This document shows positions 1 to 10,657 of a stretch of 64,000 nucleotides of DNA, piece by piece (position 1 is the first letter of the stretch; every line of letters starts with the position of its first letter). The translations under genes were made by a program, and so were the position numbers. A model generated the notes under the pieces. The model was given only the letters and a program-made list of their open reading frames with translations. It was not told where the DNA came from and made no database searches. Source of the DNA: Bremia lactucae (taxonomy: Eukaryota > Oomycota > Peronosporomycetes > Peronosporales > Peronosporaceae); contig NC_090617.1 of assembly GCF_004359215.1 (NCBI RefSeq), positions 3,669,649-3,733,648 of the forward strand. The letters are read 5' to 3'.

Positions 1-42
1 GACTGTGAGACCAGGATCGTAATGGTCTGCATTAGCTTTTTC

Positions 43-246
43 TTAAGTGCTCAAGTATCGGTTGCTGCGTCGATCACACGCCCAGTTGTTGTTGTAAAAC
101 CGTTCTGCCGTGTCACTTAAGTAATGCCCAACCAAGTATATCTTGACTTCCGCGATCCAGGCTAATCCGCACGCATGCTGGGCAATTGTTACTTGTGGAA
201 GGAAAGTTCGTTCCCAGTCATGGAAGCCAGAGCCCAATTCAAACAA
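43..246 (-). pseudogene. Copia-type gag fragment
   Basis: The minus strand encodes a 67-residue stretch with FHDWERTFLPQVTIAQHACG and, further on, WIAEVKIYLVGHYLSDTAER. I recognise this as the start of the capsid-like Gag of oomycete Ty1/Copia elements. The larger Copia copy at 45.5-49.8 kb carries the equivalent part of Gag. The reading frame breaks at both ends and no protease or polymerase follows inside the window, so this is a relic. It may continue to the left of the window. Confidence 0.6.
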
Positions 247-883
247 GAGATCGCCAGCTTCCGCTGGCGCGCGTCTGGCTTTCAGTGCGCAGAAATCGCC
301 GCCTGCTGCTGGTGTTGACTATGCGTCGCTGGAAAATGATGCTGCGGTGCATCGTACCGCTGCCCTAGCGGCCCAACATGAGTTTCTTGGGCCGGTCACG
401 CTCTTGGGCGCTAGCTTGGCTGCTGCTTAGCGTGGTACGTTACTCATCACCTCGGTGGCGAGTTGCCAAGCGTGCATTGGACCAGCGTTTCCCATGTTGC
501 GGCCAATCAAAAAGCTATAGAGCTCACAATGATTGCGCCAAAGTTGATAATTCTCGTCGAACTGCATCTTGGACACTTCCATGCGCCCACGCGACCTTCG
601 AGCACCACAAGCATCGTGAGGATCCCATCATTCACATCCGCGACCCTTTTGTGGGCTGGTGGATTAAAGACAACGGCTGGCGTTGTCACGGCTCTTTCGT
701 GACTGTCCCCTGTGCCGCGATGGCGATGTCTTCAGAGCTACCATTTGGGCTCATAACATGTTGAAGCATAATATCGGTGATAAAATGAATCTGACATTAT
801 GTTCTACCTACCTTGCTTACTTGCGCGCCTATCGGCTGCTCACGCCACGCAAGTCTCCTGTCCACGCAGTTTTTTACGGAAAT
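247..883. other. No supported gene; repeat debris
   Basis: The open frames here overlap one another on both strands, have no recognisable domain and look like frames left by decay. The minus strand up to about 430 may be more of the Copia gag relic. I see no RNA gene. Confidence 0.5.
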
Positions 884-1230
884 TGTAACGGGGCACTTCG
901 ACTTGTACTTAAATATATATTTAATACAGTTTTCATTTTACCCTCTTAAGTCTACTTGTCTTAAGAGAAGTCTTCCTCTGCACGTTCTAGTGAGCGTGAA
1001 ATAACGTAGGGCACCACTCGCAACTGAAGCAGTGCGAAGTGGTGCCCTACATTATTTCACAGCTGATTGTTCTGCGGAATAAATAGACATAATGGTCTAT
1101 ACCTATTTATGGATAAGAATTCTGAATATTACTACATAAAGTAATATCCTGCAAATATTATTTACTTTAGATAATGTATTAATTAACAAGCTTTAAGTGT
1201 TATTTTCATCTAACGAATCACCCCGTTACA
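884..1230 (-). repeat. LTR, family A, shortened copy
   Basis: The stretch begins TGTAACGGGGCAC and ends CACCCCGTTACA, the same inverted ends as the LTRs at 1374-1813, 24207-24635 and 63143-63592. Its internal blocks match the 63143 copy in the same order. It is about 100 bp shorter than those copies. It lies in the opposite orientation to the LTR at 1374, and 143 bp of unrelated DNA separates the two. No target-site duplication, primer site or polypurine tract is evident next to it, so it is probably a rearranged solo LTR. Confidence 0.8.
996..1060. repeat. Long hairpin inside LTR
   Basis: Arms 996-1018 and 1038-1060 are 23 bases each and are inverted copies with a single mismatch (position 10 of the arm, C against T). 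The 19-base loop can itself pair CGCA with TGCG. The intact family A LTRs have only shorter, imperfect versions of this stem. Confidence 0.9.
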
Positions 1231-1373
1231 AGCGCCGATGTGCCCGGTGAATGGTTGTGGCCCTTAAAGATCAAAAACCAAGTAAGTGTTAAATGAGATA
1301 TATAAAAAGGTATGAGTCGCGGCTGACGACCCTGTTTTCTAGTATGATAGATTAGGAAAGCTGTTAGAATTTC

Positions 1374-1813
1374 TGTAACGGGGTGTATCGTTACATGAAA
1401 TTAACACTTAAAGTTGTTAATTAACATATATCTAGAAGGTAGATAATATTTGGAGGATATTACTTTATATATTAATATTCAGAATTCTTATCCATAAATA
1501 GGTATAGACCATTATTCCTATTTATCCCGCAGACTAATCAACTGTAGATGTAAACAAAAGAGAGAGACAGATAAGAAAAGGTAAGATTTTAATTGCATGT
1601 TTATTATTAGCTAATAATTAAATTTGCATTAACAAATAGAAAGAAGAGATACTTAATTAAATTGATACAGTTTTCATTTAACCCTCGTCAAATTAGTTGT
1701 CTTAAAGAGAAGTCTTCCTCTGCACGTACTAGTGACGTAAGGCACCACTCGCAACTAAAGCAGTGCGAAGTGGACTTGTACTGAAGCAATACAAGTCGAA
1801 GTGCCACAATACA
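1374..1813 (+). repeat. 5' LTR, family A, Gypsy element
   Basis: It starts TGTAACGGGGTGTATCG and ends in a degraded form of the family's CCCCGTTACA terminus (ccacaataca). A primer-binding-like site follows within 2 bases and a gag reading frame begins 56 bases later, so this is the 5' LTR of a plus-strand Ty3/Gypsy element. The length is about 440 bp, close to the copies at 24207 (429 bp) and 63143 (450 bp). Confidence 0.85.
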
Positions 1814-1815
1814 CC

Positions 1816-1828
1816 TGGTAGCACTTTG
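1816..1828 (+). promoter_or_regulatory. Primer-binding site
   Basis: TGGTAGCACTTTG lies two bases after the LTR. It begins with TGG, the complement of a tRNA CCA end. The Gypsy element at 36.8-42.2 kb has TGGTAGCACTTCG at the same place on the minus strand, which supports the call. I cannot name the tRNA. Confidence 0.65.
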
Positions 1829-1869
1829 TTGTCCATCCAAGGACCACAATTCCCACATCTAACATAGAC

Positions 1870-2833
1870 ATGTTAGATGATAATGGGAATACGCATCACG
1901 TTTCGCTTGATAGCTACTCCTTTCTAAGTGACATAGAAAGGAGTGCGGTAGAACGAATGAGTTCGACCGATGGGAACGATGCCATCTTGGCCATGCTGTC
2001 CGGTTTGAACAGAGATGCCCTCCATTCAGCCATCGCCAAGTTCATACAACATAAAATTGACGAGCTGAAGGAGAAGGTAGCCTTGCTGAATCAGCAAGGC
2101 TCTCAACAGGCAGAACTGTTGAGGTTACAACAGATACAGACCTTGGATGACGCATACGCGTCGTCCGAAACTTTAAAGATTGATATCTCTAAGTATAGGG
2201 GAGTCGAAGAAGACTCCCGTTAGAGATGGCTTGTCGAGTTGGACGATGCCATAAGGGCACGTCACATCATCGACGAGCAAATGCAAGTCGCATTCGCTCA
2301 ATCAAATCTGGAAGGTCGTGCCAAAACTTGGGCATTGGGCCTTGAGTTGCGCGACCCATACGTCTTTGGGTCGCTAGAGGCTTTTAAAACCCGGCACAAA
2401 CAGTCGTTTTACGGATGGTCCTATAAAGACCCACCTGTTCCACTTGGAACTGGACACGCTTGAAGAAGCAATATCCGTTGCGGAACAGGAGGACTTTATC
2501 TTGAGACAGGCTCAAGCTAGTTTGTCATTGTATCGTCCTCCAAGACGACACGAGCTGGGAAGTCCAGAACCTATGGGCCTCTTTTATGTCGAAAGCGAGA
2601 GACCTCACTTTTCGAGCAATAAGCGATCGCAGAAATGCCATCGCTGCCAAAAATTAGGACACTATGCTCATGAGTGTAGTGTCCCACGCCCAGCACCGAA
2701 AGGCACTGAACGTAATTTTGGACCATATGTTAAAAAGGGCAACGGTCGCGGGTCCGATGTTGTTGCGAAATCGCAACAGCGAAGCGGATCTTCAAAAAAT
2801 GGTCGGGTCAGTAGGGGTGCAACGCCCTACTGA
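1870..2833 (+). pseudogene. Gypsy gag with zinc knuckle, broken
   Basis: This is the capsid ORF of a family A Ty3/Gypsy element. The first 117 residues are a coiled-coil-like, Gln/Leu-rich segment and include KVALLNQQGSQQAELLRL. An in-frame TAG at 2221-2223 interrupts the protein. The frame then continues as capsid (LEGRAKTWALGLELRDP) to 2463, where a frameshift of about one base moves the coding frame into 2444-2833. That last part holds the CCHC knuckle CHRCQKLGHYAHEC near 2638-2680. The homologous minus-strand gag at 40.5-41.6 kb has the same order of blocks, so the stop and the frameshift are decay. Confidence 0.85.
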
Positions 2834-2896
2834 TCCAGCAACCTCAAGAAAATTTGCAAATCTCTTGACTAAAGTTGCTCCAGACACACAATCATT

Positions 2897-3023
2897 TTGT
2901 GTCTCTGCACCTTGAAGTTGAAAGTGACAAATGATTTGTCACTCAGAGCCCAAGTGGACTGCGGAGCGTCGAATAACTTTATTCGTCGCCAGTCGCTAGA
3001 GGGTCGTAGGCTCAAATATGTTG
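2897..3023 (+). pseudogene. Retroviral-type aspartic protease, start only
   Basis: The segment contains AQVDCGASNNFIRRQSL, an active-site DCGAS variant of the D-[ST]-G-A motif in Gypsy proteases. It follows the gag with the usual short spacing and runs into the assembly gap, so the remainder of pol is unknown. Confidence 0.75.
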
Positions 3024-3123
3024 NNNNNNNNNNNNNNNNNNNNNNNNNNNNNNNNNNNNNNNNNNNNNNNNNNNNNNNNNNNNNNNNNNNNNNNNNNNNN
3101 NNNNNNNNNNNNNNNNNNNNNNN
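3024..3123. other. Assembly gap (100 N)
   Basis: Exactly 100 undetermined bases. The sequence to the right is not a continuation of the Gypsy pol to the left, so the gap probably hides a longer missing segment or a scaffold join. Confidence 0.99.
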
Positions 3124-3159
3124 TCGAGGAGCCCTTGGTACTGATGTGCTGCCGCTTGG

Positions 3160-6100
3160 CCGTCCTGTGCGATAAGCCTTATCACAGAAGACCGTCTTGC
3201 TGGCTTGCTGGCTTGCTGATGATCCCGGCAACTGCCTCTCGGATCTCGTCCGATGAGCGGTATAGCGAGACCACTGTCTGTGGCATAACGACACCAGTCG
3301 ATATGTCGGCAGGAGCAAGCACAGGAAGAAGTACGCACAAGGTATTCAGCGCTCATCACTCGTCGATATCAACCGGTTTGACCACTGTTGCCAGCAAAAG
3401 GTCTGGCTCGAGATTCTCCAAGCAATTACAGCGCTGAAAGGAGTCGGTTGGCTTCCACCTTGGCGCTCCAGACTTTGCTGCAGCTTCAAGAGCCCACGAG
3501 GTACACAGTTCGCGGGTCTTCAGCGACACTGCCTTGTTCGTCGCATGTTGTCGGATGCCAGAGAGCTGCGCTGTTTGCGGCGTGCCCAATGCACTCAAGC
3601 ATGTCGACCTTGAGCGTCGTGATAAAGTCCACTGGATGTGGAACTTGCGCGAAAAGACGCATTAAGGCCGTCACATCCGACTTGATCTATGCTGAAATAC
3701 TTCTTTCGATAACTTTGTCGTCGTCGTCGATCAATGCAAACGCGGGTGCGCTATTCCGGCGGTCCGACGACAACTTGTTGAACGATCTGCTGTGTTGTCG
3801 TATACTTTGCGATAGGTTTGGAGTCGCAGCCGCAGCAACAGCTGCCGATGCGCTTGATGGTATTTGCGAGCTCGAGAGAGTCGCAACGTTTTGTCGTGCT
3901 GTTTTGTCGCCTGGGACCGCAGCTTGTGCATCATAAGCGTCTATCGATGGTAGTAACGGAACCAGCTCAAAAGATGGCGCAGCTAGATCTCTACTGGTCT
4001 CAAGTGACTCAGCCTGGAAGGTATCGACAAGTTCGATTGGAAACGAGACTTCTCCATTGTACCCGAGACTCGGGAAGTCACCGATCTCGCCTTGATCGAG
4101 GTCGATGATGCTAAGTGTCGCATCAAGGGGGGTTTATTGAGACTCCATTTGGTAGTCGTTGTTGGCATCTGCTGGATAGTCGCTTGGACATTCGCCTCCG
4201 CCGTCTGCTAAGACGACAGTGATGACACTGATACTGTCTCCGCCAGTTGTGCAAGTAGTGCATGCTATCTCATCTAGAGGGTTTTCCATGTCAACTTTTG
4301 CACCGCTCAACGCAGATTGATAGTCGTTGTCGCCACCTATGGCGTGGCTTGACGACTCATTCGCTGCATAACCGCCTGTGCTGACGTTAGCCGTATCAAG
4401 GTCTTTTGTCGACTCTGCCGTCTGCGTTTCTAATGTTTCGTCTTACACGTTTGAATGTGCTTCTTTGTCTCGATGGGTTGTTGTTTCTGCACTCATTTGA
4501 GTCATCAGCGTCGACTAGCGTTCGCACCCTGCCGATCCTGACGAGTTGTGCTCCGACGCTGTTTGTGCAGCCCGCAAAGCTCTGCTGTGACTGCAGCTCG
4601 AGCCTTCACTCTCGCTTCAGACTCTCGTCGAGCTTTAGCTGCTACGTTAGCACGTTGCACTTGTCTAGCAGCATTGCGTTGTTTTGCCTCTGTTGCTGCA
4701 GCTTCAGCGATGACCTTTCCCGCGGCTCGAGCTCCTGCGTCTCCGTGCGCCTTCTACTATTGCTTTAGCCGTTGTGCCACCTCAGTAGCCGACTTGTATC
4801 GCATGCGTTTGAGTTCTTTGCGTGCTTCCTTTCTGTCCTTGCTTGGGTTGTCGTTGAGTCCTCTGCTGCCACAATCGCGATCTCGAGAGTGCAACGAGCA
4901 GCAGCGACCAGTGGGTCCTTGACCTTGCAGTCCTTGCGTAGACGTTGCAAGCTGAGGCACGATCGACATGGATCGTTCTGGCTCAGTCGTGGGTGGTGGA
5001 CTGCCACTTCCATAACGCAGTCGGATCAGTCACAAGCTGCTTGCGAATCCGTAGTAGTTCTTGCGAACACTCTGTAGAGCAATCCAGCGTGGGGGGCCGT
5101 GGTAATTGTCTCCAGTACCGTCTACTAGCTCGGCATCGAGTACGTTTAGCCTTCTCGCTGCCGACACCCTTGAGTGAACACGAGATGCGCCGAGCCCAAA
5201 CAAGCCGAAAAGATGCACCCTCGTTCAATAAGCTACGAGCATGCTCATCGAATCCGAAGCTGTTGCTGCCGCCGCAAAGGGATCCGCCAGTCATCAGCGA
5301 GATAGATCGGCGCCCGAACGCGAAATTGTCGTCCTTCCATGGAAGTGCGTCACGTTTGCTTGTATATACAAACGCGACGATAAGCAAGCTGTTCGTGCAC
5401 TCGACCCTCTCGTGTGTGTCAAAGAGATCACGCACGCGCTGACGGTCGACTTCAGATCCCGCCTTGTCTTGCAGTTCGGCTCAGAATGCCACGAGGGTGT
5501 TGATTTGAGAGTGCAAAGCCCACTGGAAGTCACGCGTATAGCCGAGGACAAAGCTGCGAACGATGCAGTAACACTAGTGCGAGCCGTTCCGCTAGCACAT
5601 GGGTCTCGGTGACAAAGCGCGGTGGCGCTTGGAGAAAAATGTAGCCACACATCCACTCTTCGAGAGTACGGCGCTCTATGCAGTCATTGCACGTTGATAG
5701 CCGTCACACACGAGACGTAATTCGCGTACAGCACTCACGTATAGTTCAGCAAGAGGATCATTGTAGTCGTTATGAGGTCATTTCTTTTGCTGTTCTTGCT
5801 GTTGAGTAGCGTTATCGGGCTGTGCGTCACCAGACAACGTGGCCTTAAGAGAATCGTCGTCACTCGACGTCCAGGCGGCATCTTGAGGGGGAGGGTCCAG
5901 TACGTGCACTTACGTCGTAGGTCGGCGCGGCGGTTGATTTCATGGTCGGTACAGGCGCCTCGGCTGCTGATGCAGGCGTCTCGACTGCTGTTGCCATGAG
6001 CTCATCAGTAGCAGCGTCATATATTCACTCCTGGTCGGCAGAGACTGGTGGAGGTGACGAATTCGTAGTGTCCACCGCCGCACTATGTGCATTGGTAGGG

Positions 6101-6270
6101 TGACTAGCATCGTTCCCTGCTGCGACAGCATCGGTGGCTGTGCCGTCGACGTCGTCGCCACTATGGTCATGCACGTCAGACAGGTGGCTGGCTGATGTCA
6201 TTTCCCCCATCAACATAAGACGGAGGAAAAAAGGAGGATATTTCAAATTGATTTGCTCTGAACTATGCAA
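3160..6270 (-). pseudogene. Decayed coiled-coil ORF of a mobile element
   Basis: Reading leftwards on the minus strand, blocks of protein-like sequence appear in shifting frames. They are an acidic Asp/Ser/Ala stretch (6025-6270), a globular block with DALPWKDDNFAFGRRSISLM (4983-5435), an Ala/Lys/Arg/Glu-rich coiled-coil stretch with ELKRMRYKSATEVAQRL (about 4560-4970), and a block with DFITTLKVDMLECIGHAAN (3486-3674). Stops and frameshifts separate all of them. The plus strand shows only the antisense Leu/Ser/Arg-rich shadow. I think this is one retroelement-associated ORF, but I cannot name the family. Confidence 0.5.
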
Positions 6271-8319
6271 AAAAGCGATAAATACTTGTTAAGTGGTGTG
6301 CCGACAGCGCTCTGCATGAGCTTAAGCTACTCTTGCCGATAGACTGTCCAGACTAGTAAGAACAGGACTACATTAGACTCAAGCCACGTGACCTCCGCAG
6401 TAGTTGTAAGTAAGGATATTTATTTATAATCTAGAAAGCTCGTTGGCTTTAAAGCTTTCTTTTCGGTATATGCGATATCGCTGTTACTGATTGTAGAAAC
6501 ACTTTGAGTGCTCCGGTGCCATTCCCCTCCCCGATCAGTGAATCACGATGATTTCAGCAAATAAGTTGTCTAATCTGCTTAAGCTTAATCGTCATTATAA
6601 CGGCGCAATGTATAGTGTGAGTACTGATTGTTTTGACCGTCACGCGTACAGTATAGAAAGTACAGGTGCTATAGATTTACGAGACGATGCAATGATGAAG
6701 TCAATATGTAAGCCATCAAAGTAATTTCTGATTGCAGAAGCAAACTCAAATTGCAATATTCTAGAAAGGTGAAAGCTACAGATTTCGCTTAACCAGCAAA
6801 AAAAAAATCTACTGTTGACCGTCAATGTCACAAGTGTCAGCAAGCCTTTACTTAAAGACTTTTGAAGGACCAACTTAGAACTTAATGCTCTCAGCATTTG
6901 ATCACTTCAGATGTCACACCGGACGATACCTCTTCAATCTCGAGCTGTAAGCTTTTTCGCCATCGAAGACTTATCAGCGATAAACATAATCTCTGAGGGC
7001 TGATTAGTAGTCACTCAACCGGTGGATAGTAGCCATTTCCTTAGATGTGTTCGGGTCAAGGTGTGTCACGTAGCCCTGCTTAGCAAAGGGCTCGTACAAT
7101 ATGCGTCACTCAAATGAGGACTATGAGCAGCATCGCACTGCTTTCTTATACGAGAGGTAGTAAGATATTATACGAAAGGCAGCAAGAATAAGCTCTTACA
7201 GGTATCAAGGGGCATCAATCATAGTCTCGGCCGATACCTTGAATTGCTCATGAGCCAGAACTTGTGAGTCGGTGCGTCCGTGTCGGATAAGGCGCATAAA
7301 TGCAAAGATGAAAGGTGGACCGACAAGAGGGATGTACACAAACTGTAATGTCAAGCCCCTCGTACGAGGCTAGGTGCCGGACATGCGATGTTATATTGCT
7401 TATAAATTTGTTTAGGAACATCGTAGAAGCCATCTCGGAGTTCTAGCATCAGAATGGTACTGTTGATGCGAATAAACCTGCTTGACCCGTCCTGAAAGAC
7501 GAGCGCACTCCACGTTATCATAACCGCTTGCTACTACTAGCTTCGACTACCTGATGAAGCACGCTAAAAAGACTATTTTGGAACTATTTAGTACTGGTAA
7601 TATCCCCCATCTCCTCTCTAAATTGTGGACTCCTCTCTGTGAGGGGCGCGCTTCAACGGGAACGTCGTATCCTTTTGAAAATATAATCTCGGGAAAGTAT
7701 CTTTCCGGTCCGAATATTCGCTTTGCTTTTGAGTACTCTTAAAATGTATAGTTTTCTTTTTGACTACAACCAAGATTACGGCTTTAATTAGCAATCATAG
7801 GTGCGACATCCGCGTCGACAATTTTCATACAGACAAAATTGACTCGTTGCCGCCTACGTATAACCATTAATAAGTAGGTAGGATACACAACAATAATTAT
7901 TAGGGGGATAACAATTTTAGTTATCAAATGCTTGATCGTGAGGCTTTTATATAGGTTTGATTTACACGCTTAATCGGATCATAGCACATAATACACGCTT
8001 TATCCGTTGGTATTGCTGTTTGGCATCGTCACATGTAACGATTCACCAAATCTAAAAGTATCCATAAGAGTTTTGATCCAACTCGAATACAGATATTAAT
8101 TTGCTACCTTATTTCACTCTCTTGCACTACCTACATTTACGCTGGGTTTTTAAGTTGGCTTGCAGCATGTTTGAGCAGCAACGGAATTCGGCTGATGGGC
8201 TGGCATATCTGCAGCATGCTGAGGAGCAGAATGAGAAAAGTGCCAGAGGAAGAGAAAATGGTCGTATTTTTAAGGGCAGAAAAGTTTCAGTAGGTTAGAA
8301 TTTTCTTCTTTGCTTGACA
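6271..8319. other. No supported gene
   Basis: About 2 kb of moderately AT-rich DNA with stops in all frames. The few open frames of 60-85 codons have no recognisable domain or start context. I see no LTR, tRNA or clear repeat. Confidence 0.55.
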
Positions 8320-9171
8320 ATACCAAAACTTAGCACTGCAATGCCCTTCAAGTTGCTCGCAAATGCAACATAATTACCGCAATGGTAGCACTGTGCGGAG
8401 CAGCAGGAGCTGGATCTGATCTCATCATCAGCCAATTAGGGTGAGCTGCCACTTCCTCTCCAATCAGATTGAGGAGGTTTGAATTTTCATAGGATTGCGC
8501 AGTTGCAGCTAATGAATATCAGCTTAAAGGTCTTGTCCAACAGCTTCCTCATTCGAATATCCATTGCTTTCTGTGGCACTTCCTGCTGTCTTCCCTGGTT
8601 AAACAGACCAGTTTGGTGTGGTTGACAACAGTTTGACTCGTGATCTTGTTCCAGGCTGCCATTATCAACGCATTGCTGTGAGCTTTCCACCTTTTACAGC
8701 TCAATTTTTTAGGCTCGTCACGGTCCTGGGCATTCTGAAGGCGATGGCGGCAATAATGGCGCTTAAAGCTAATATGATGCCAGCATCCATGGGCTTAACC
8801 TTGGGTATTGCATTGGGCGAAATGAGGAGAGCATTGACATTATTAAGCTGAACGTCCTCCCAAATCTTTGAGGGAGCATAGCCAAGGAGGAGAAGGATCA
8901 TGCGCTTCTGTTTCTGTAAGGCAATTGGTTATAAGAGCACAAACCAAAGGTTTTCTGAGTCTTGCACGTATCAAAGCAAATTTTCATGTCCATTTCTAGC
9001 TTCAGAAACCATTCCTGGAAAAATACTATCGGAACAACGAAAGGTCATCCAAGCCCTTTCGTTGTTCCGATAGTAACATTCCAGTTGAGCACCAGTCTTT
9101 TTTTTGGAAAGTACGCGATTTCCTAGCATGCCCGATGAAATAGGGCGGAAGCTTCTCTGATCCATCCGCAT
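8320..9171 (-). pseudogene. Pogo/Tigger-like (DDE_1) transposase relic
   Basis: The minus strand encodes recognisable parts of a DDE_1 transposase in several frames. From the 5' side these are RNNERAWMTF (9171-8971), MILLLLGYAPSKIWEDVQLN then KVKPMDAGII (8901-8701), and a tail around 8690-8487. In this family the segment normally reads LLLLDNAPSH, followed by an NTT..QPMDAGII motif. Here the catalytic Asp of LLLLD has become Gly and several frameshifts are present, so it is inactive. The assignment comes from motif memory. Confidence 0.7.
9024..9075. repeat. Perfect 21-bp palindrome arms
   Basis: Positions 9024-9044 and 9055-9075 are exact reverse complements (TACTATCGGAACAACGAAAGG and its inverse) around a 10-base spacer. 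The palindrome lies inside the pogo-like transposase relic, at codons that should differ on the two sides in an intact gene. Confidence 0.95.
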
Positions 9172-9309
9172 TTAGTGTTTAGGCGAGAGTAAAGCGGGTA
9201 ATAGTTACTCTAGGAAATAATATAAGAAATAACGGAAAAATATCGATCAAACCTTAATCTTTTTCAGACTTTCAACTTCCTCTTGCTGAATTATTTTCTG
9301 AAGACATAA

Positions 9310-9565
9310 TGTCGAAGGAATATCGGGAGGTGTTGTCGGCTATGCAGTTGTCACGAAGACCAAGGAGCAACAAGCTCATGCGGCAATCGTGTTTAGCCTC
9401 AGCGACTCTCAGCTCATGAACGACAAGTTCAAAGGAGTCAAGGTTGGTCCTCGAGAGCTGTCACCGGATACAAGACATAGTAATTGGCTAAGGCCTAAGA
9501 TTTGGCACGGCCGGCTAAGTTGGACATGCCAAATTTCACTTTTGTCGCATCATCACTCAGCAGTC
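9310..9565 (+). pseudogene. Chimera of Copia gag and Gypsy gag scraps
   Basis: The first part reads AHAAIVFSLSDSQLM in the plus frame, a phrase I know from Copia Gag (UBN2-like). At about 9494 it switches to a block of roughly 70 bases (AAGATTTGGCACGGCCGGCT onward) that matches 41168-41222 of the Gypsy gag almost base for base in the same orientation. In the Gypsy element that block is antisense to gag. The junction is therefore a recombination product. Confidence 0.6.
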
Positions 9566-9902
9566 GCAACAAAACGAGTCGACCTACTTTTAGTATCACT
9601 CACAGAAATAAACATTAACATTTTGACATAGAACAATTCTCTATTATAGCATTGACTAAAATTGCTGCCCGGTAAACAATCTCACAAATGGCGGAAAGCC
9701 GACTGCTAGCGTTAGAGCGATTGCTTGAGGAGAAGCGGCGCCAGAAGCAGATTTGCCTGTCACTGGCTATAAGATAGCAGATGAATGACTGTATAATGAA
9801 GTTGCTGCTGCAACGGGGTGTCCTGGTACATAGATTATTATTTCTTAAAAGAGGAACAATAAGGAGAATCAAATTTTATCTATTAACTGTTTTAGGTAAA
9901 AT
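9566..9902. other. No supported gene
   Basis: Short unproductive open frames only, leading into AT-rich DNA. Nothing recognisable. Confidence 0.5.
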
Positions 9903-10021
9903 TAAAAATATATACCAAAATAATTAATACATCAAAAATATACCAAAATAATTAATAAATACAACAGTATACCATGCATGTATAATAAACGTACGAGTAT
10001 ACACAAACTTGGGATCATGAA
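9903..10021 (+). repeat. AT-rich inverted repeat, left arm
   Basis: The arm pairs with 11661-11812 on the opposite strand. The inner 86-90 bases (9936-10021 against 11661-11750) are about 85% identical and include the shared block CATGCATGTATAATA...CGTACGAGTA. The outer part is two tandem copies of an ATACCAAAATAATTAAT unit. The arms probably are the terminal repeats of a larger DNA transposon. Confidence 0.7.
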
Positions 10022-10429
10022 GATATATACTACACTTGATCTTAGCCATGAGGCAGAGAAGGTATCGTGAAGAGATGTGAAGTTTGAAGACGCTGTTATT
10101 AAAAAAGTGTCAGAAGTGTAGGACGGAGTTTTAGCATGCTTCAATCTAGTCGCGTAATCAATAAACTTTCGAGTAAATTAAGACTCTGTAAGACTGTTCC
10201 ATTTACGTTTTCTAATGTTCAGACGATATTTGACACATATCCTGTTCTAATTATTGTATGATCTTTATGGCTGAAATATGTATAATTCTGGCATGTTCCG
10301 AAACTTTGATGTCCCAACCCTGCTACCTCTTGCTGGCCGTACATCAACGATTGTGTTTTGCTGCATTTTAATACCAGCGATAGATAGCGACGACGAGCAG
10401 CAGCAATCTAGTAGCTTCTTCGAAGATAG

Positions 10430-10552
10430 ATGAAGAAGCAAATCCCATCACAACAAGCAACTAAAATAATTGAAAAGCGCCAAACCAGAAAGTGCGGAAC
10501 GTGCCACCAATTTGGTCATAATCGTAGGACCTGCCCGAGCAAGGACGCATGA
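10430..10552 (+). pseudogene. Small zinc-knuckle ORF, probable MULE 3' end
   Basis: A 40-residue reading frame ends in KCGTCHQFGHNRRTCPSKDA, a C-x2-C-x4-H-x4-C zinc knuckle. MULE/FAR1-type transposases often end in such a knuckle; the relic at 34.9-36.3 kb has CGECQAEEHNKKTC at the same place. Only this C-terminal scrap survives here. It lies between the arms of the AT-rich inverted repeat, which fits it being the end of that element's transposase. Confidence 0.5.
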
Positions 10553-10657
10553 TTGTATGCTTCGTTATCTCTAGTACATAGTGCATGATAATTAGAGGTT
10601 TTTCCATCCAAAATTGGGTTTAACTCGCCAATAAAACAGAATACATTGATTAAATTA

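Noticed and set aside
4406..4922. Ser/Leu/Cys-rich plus-strand frames of 120-124 codons
   Set aside because: They are the antisense shadow of the Ala/Lys/Arg/Glu-rich coiled-coil frame on the minus strand.
5772..5999. 75-codon plus-strand frame with a signal-peptide-like start and Arg-rich body (possible small effector)
   Set aside because: It lies antisense inside the decayed minus-strand ORF at 3160-6270, has no RxLR-dEER or other effector motif, and its Leu/Arg bias is what an antisense Gln/Ala-rich frame gives.
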